Of a DNA stretch of 24,360 nucleotides, positions 23,011 to 24,360 are shown piece by piece; the first letter of the stretch is position 1, and every line of letters begins with the position of its first letter. A program made the translations under genes and the position numbers. The notes under the pieces were generated by a model. It saw nothing but the letters and a program-made list of their open reading frames with translations, was not told where the DNA came from and did no database searches. The stretch is from Candidatus Thorarchaeota archaeon. Its GTDB lineage: Archaea > Asgardarchaeota > Thorarchaeia > Thorarchaeales > Thorarchaeaceae. The DNA is taken from contig JAEORG010000423.1 in assembly GCA_016841005.1 (NCBI GenBank), forward strand, positions 1 through 24,360. Direction: 5' to 3'.

Positions 23011-24360
23011 ATGCACGCATCATCAGTACTATCTGTGCTTTCAGGGAAGTCGAACAAGTTCACACCAACTGCTAGACAAGCATCGGGATATGATATAGTT
23101 ACACTAAAGATAGCTCTCTTAGCATTCTTACTATTCTTTGTAGTAATGAGTAGTGCATCTGTTTCAACATCTCCGATATCTATTGTGACTGCAACACCAG
23201 TTGACGATTCGATTCCTTCACAAGCTGGTAATATTATAACACATAGTATTTCAGAGAATGTTGTTATTGCAGAGGGAAATGTTGGACCCTATAGAGGATT
23301 TGCATATCACCTAAGGGATACGGATGTTGTCTATTTTGTAGATCCCATTCAAGACGTTTCCTTCCAAGTTTCTGTACCAGATGGGACTATTCAAACAGTC
23401 TTGAAGGGAGCGGACATTGATGATGATGGATCAACAGAGTTCATATTCTCTCATTGGGATTCATCTACACTGAGATATGAATTAGTTACGATAGATTTTG
23501 ATGGCACTCCATCTTACACTACAAATTATGATATTCCCAATTGGTATCAAGGAATAGAAGGTTTTGGAGATTTTAACGCTGATGGGATATTAGATGTTTA
23601 CCTAAGGCATAATGGATACAAGTATCACACCATTTTTGATATCGACAATAACGTTACTCTTGGTCAGTGGAATACAACTCAATTTGCCTACTACAACTCC
23701 ATAGGGAAGTATAATGATGGGCTGAAGGATTATGTTGCCCTTGGAATAAACACAGCTGGGTATCGAAATATATCCATATTCGATGGATTTGGAAATCTAG
23801 TAAACCAACTTGATCATCCTTACATAAAAGACATTGATACGATATATCATGGTGATGCAGCGGATGATCTTGTAGTCGTTGATAATGTTGGAAATGCATC
23901 AGTTTACCACGGTGAGAATCTTACTCTGGCATTTGAAACAGCTATACGTGGACCCGCAACGGGAAACTTCTTTGTTCAATCTGGTAATATCACCCTCGAT
24001 GAATACGAGGACTTCTATGCCTTTGAACGGTATGATGAACAGGCATACTTAGTCGATGGAAGAAATGGAACATTACTTCACGTAGTTGACAATGTCGTTC
24101 TGGGTACAACGAGAGCATTTGATCTTGGAGAGATAGATGCGGATGAAACGACTGATGCATTAATCCAAAATCCTGCGAATAGTCCAGGATTACTTAGAGG
24201 AGCAGATGGAATGGTCGCATATGTTGAAACTCTAATTGAGAATCCCATCCAATACATCGTTCACGAAGTGACAGGGGATGGTAAAGAAGACATGATTCTC
24301 AGGGTTGTAACTGATGTTGGATGTGATATCCATATCATCAAGAGTGATACTGAAGCGCCA
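23011..24360 (+). CDS. Second propeller-type surface protein, paralogue of the giant protein (partial at right edge)
   Basis: The frame opens at ATG 23011, about 10 bases after GTGGAG, and stays open for 450 codons to the last base. A basic lead and a hydrophobic helix (about 30-50, IVTLKIALLAFLLFFVVMSS) form a signal peptide or anchor. The next 390 residues follow the N-terminus of the giant protein in order and spacing: GNIITH / GSIVTH, VYFVDPIQ / LIFVDPIQ, the Ca-type loop DIDDDGSTEF / DMDQDTQTEF, a blade loop DFNADGILD, and a closing KSDTEAP / ISDTNIP that falls near residue 445 here and 435 there. Further loops are EIDADETTD and VTGDGKED. NxS/T sequons are frequent. Whether the missing part has Ig-like domains and membrane helices is unknown but expected from the homology. 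Confidence 0.88.
   Translation, partial: MHASSVLSVLSGKSNKFTPTARQASGYDIVTLKIALLAFLLFFVVMSSASVSTSPISIVTATPVDDSIPSQAGNIITHSISENVVIAEGNVGPYRGFAYHLRDTDVVYFVDPIQDVSFQVSVPDGTIQTVLKGADIDDDGSTEFIFSHWDSSTLRYELVTIDFDGTPSYTTNYDIPNWYQGIEGFGDFNADGILDVYLRHNGYKYHTIFDIDNNVTLGQWNTTQFAYYNSIGKYNDGLKDYVALGINTAGYRNISIFDGFGNLVNQLDHPYIKDIDTIYHGDAADDLVVVDNVGNASVYHGENLTLAFETAIRGPATGNFFVQSGNITLDEYEDFYAFERYDEQAYLVDGRNGTLLHVVDNVVLGTTRAFDLGEIDADETTDALIQNPANSPGLLRGADGMVAYVETLIENPIQYIVHEVTGDGKEDMILRVVTDVGCDIHIIKSDTEAP

Overview
The window looks like archaeal chromosome, most likely from an Asgard archaeon. It is AT-rich and has archaeal-type promoters and T-run terminators. It carries a Rab/Ras-like small GTPase with all five G motifs (5248-5835) beside prokaryotic-style genes. 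It also encodes very large secreted, Cys-poor, sequon-rich surface proteins. The Asgard placement rests mainly on the GTPase and is inference.

Layout. At 1-78 (minus) is the N-terminus of a probable membrane transporter cut by the window edge. From 213 to 4139, all on the minus strand, lies a metal, probably copper, module. In transcription order it holds a 50-residue YHS mini-protein, a PadR-type regulator with a C-terminal TRASH-like Cys domain, and a CopA-type Cu(+) P1B-ATPase with two extra YHS domains at its C-terminus. The upstream regions of all three genes contain the same 20-bp inverted repeat, ATATATC-N6-GATATAT or a close variant. This suggests a self-contained metal-responsive regulon.

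From 4493 to 5237 (plus) is a two-gene unit of a winged-helix regulator and a four-helix membrane protein. Then come the small GTPase (minus), a SagB-type nitroreductase-fold protein (minus), a YcaQ-family DNA glycosylase (minus), a small unknown gene with a clear hairpin terminator (8134-8475, plus), and a DMT/EamA transporter with a DinB-fold protein in one minus-strand operon. A second nitroreductase (10229-11038, plus) is divergent from that operon across a shared TATA-like element.

From 11291 to 20188 (plus) one gene of about 2,965 codons encodes a giant surface protein. It has a signal anchor, an FG-GAP/propeller-like region, about 18 tandem Ig-like domains and seven C-terminal membrane helices. 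The last twelve full Ig-like domains alternate strictly between two types (A, 92-94 residues; B, 97-98 residues). A second gene starts at 23011 and runs off the right edge. Its N-terminal 450 residues match the propeller region of the giant protein in order and spacing, so this is a local paralogue family. Between them lie a Nudix hydrolase (minus), a macro-domain-like protein (plus) and a CoA-disulfide-reductase-type flavoprotein (minus).

The two most interesting systems are the TRASH/YHS metal circuit with its repeated operator and the propeller/Ig/7-TM surface protein family. I saw no rRNA, tRNA, CRISPR array or insertion sequence.
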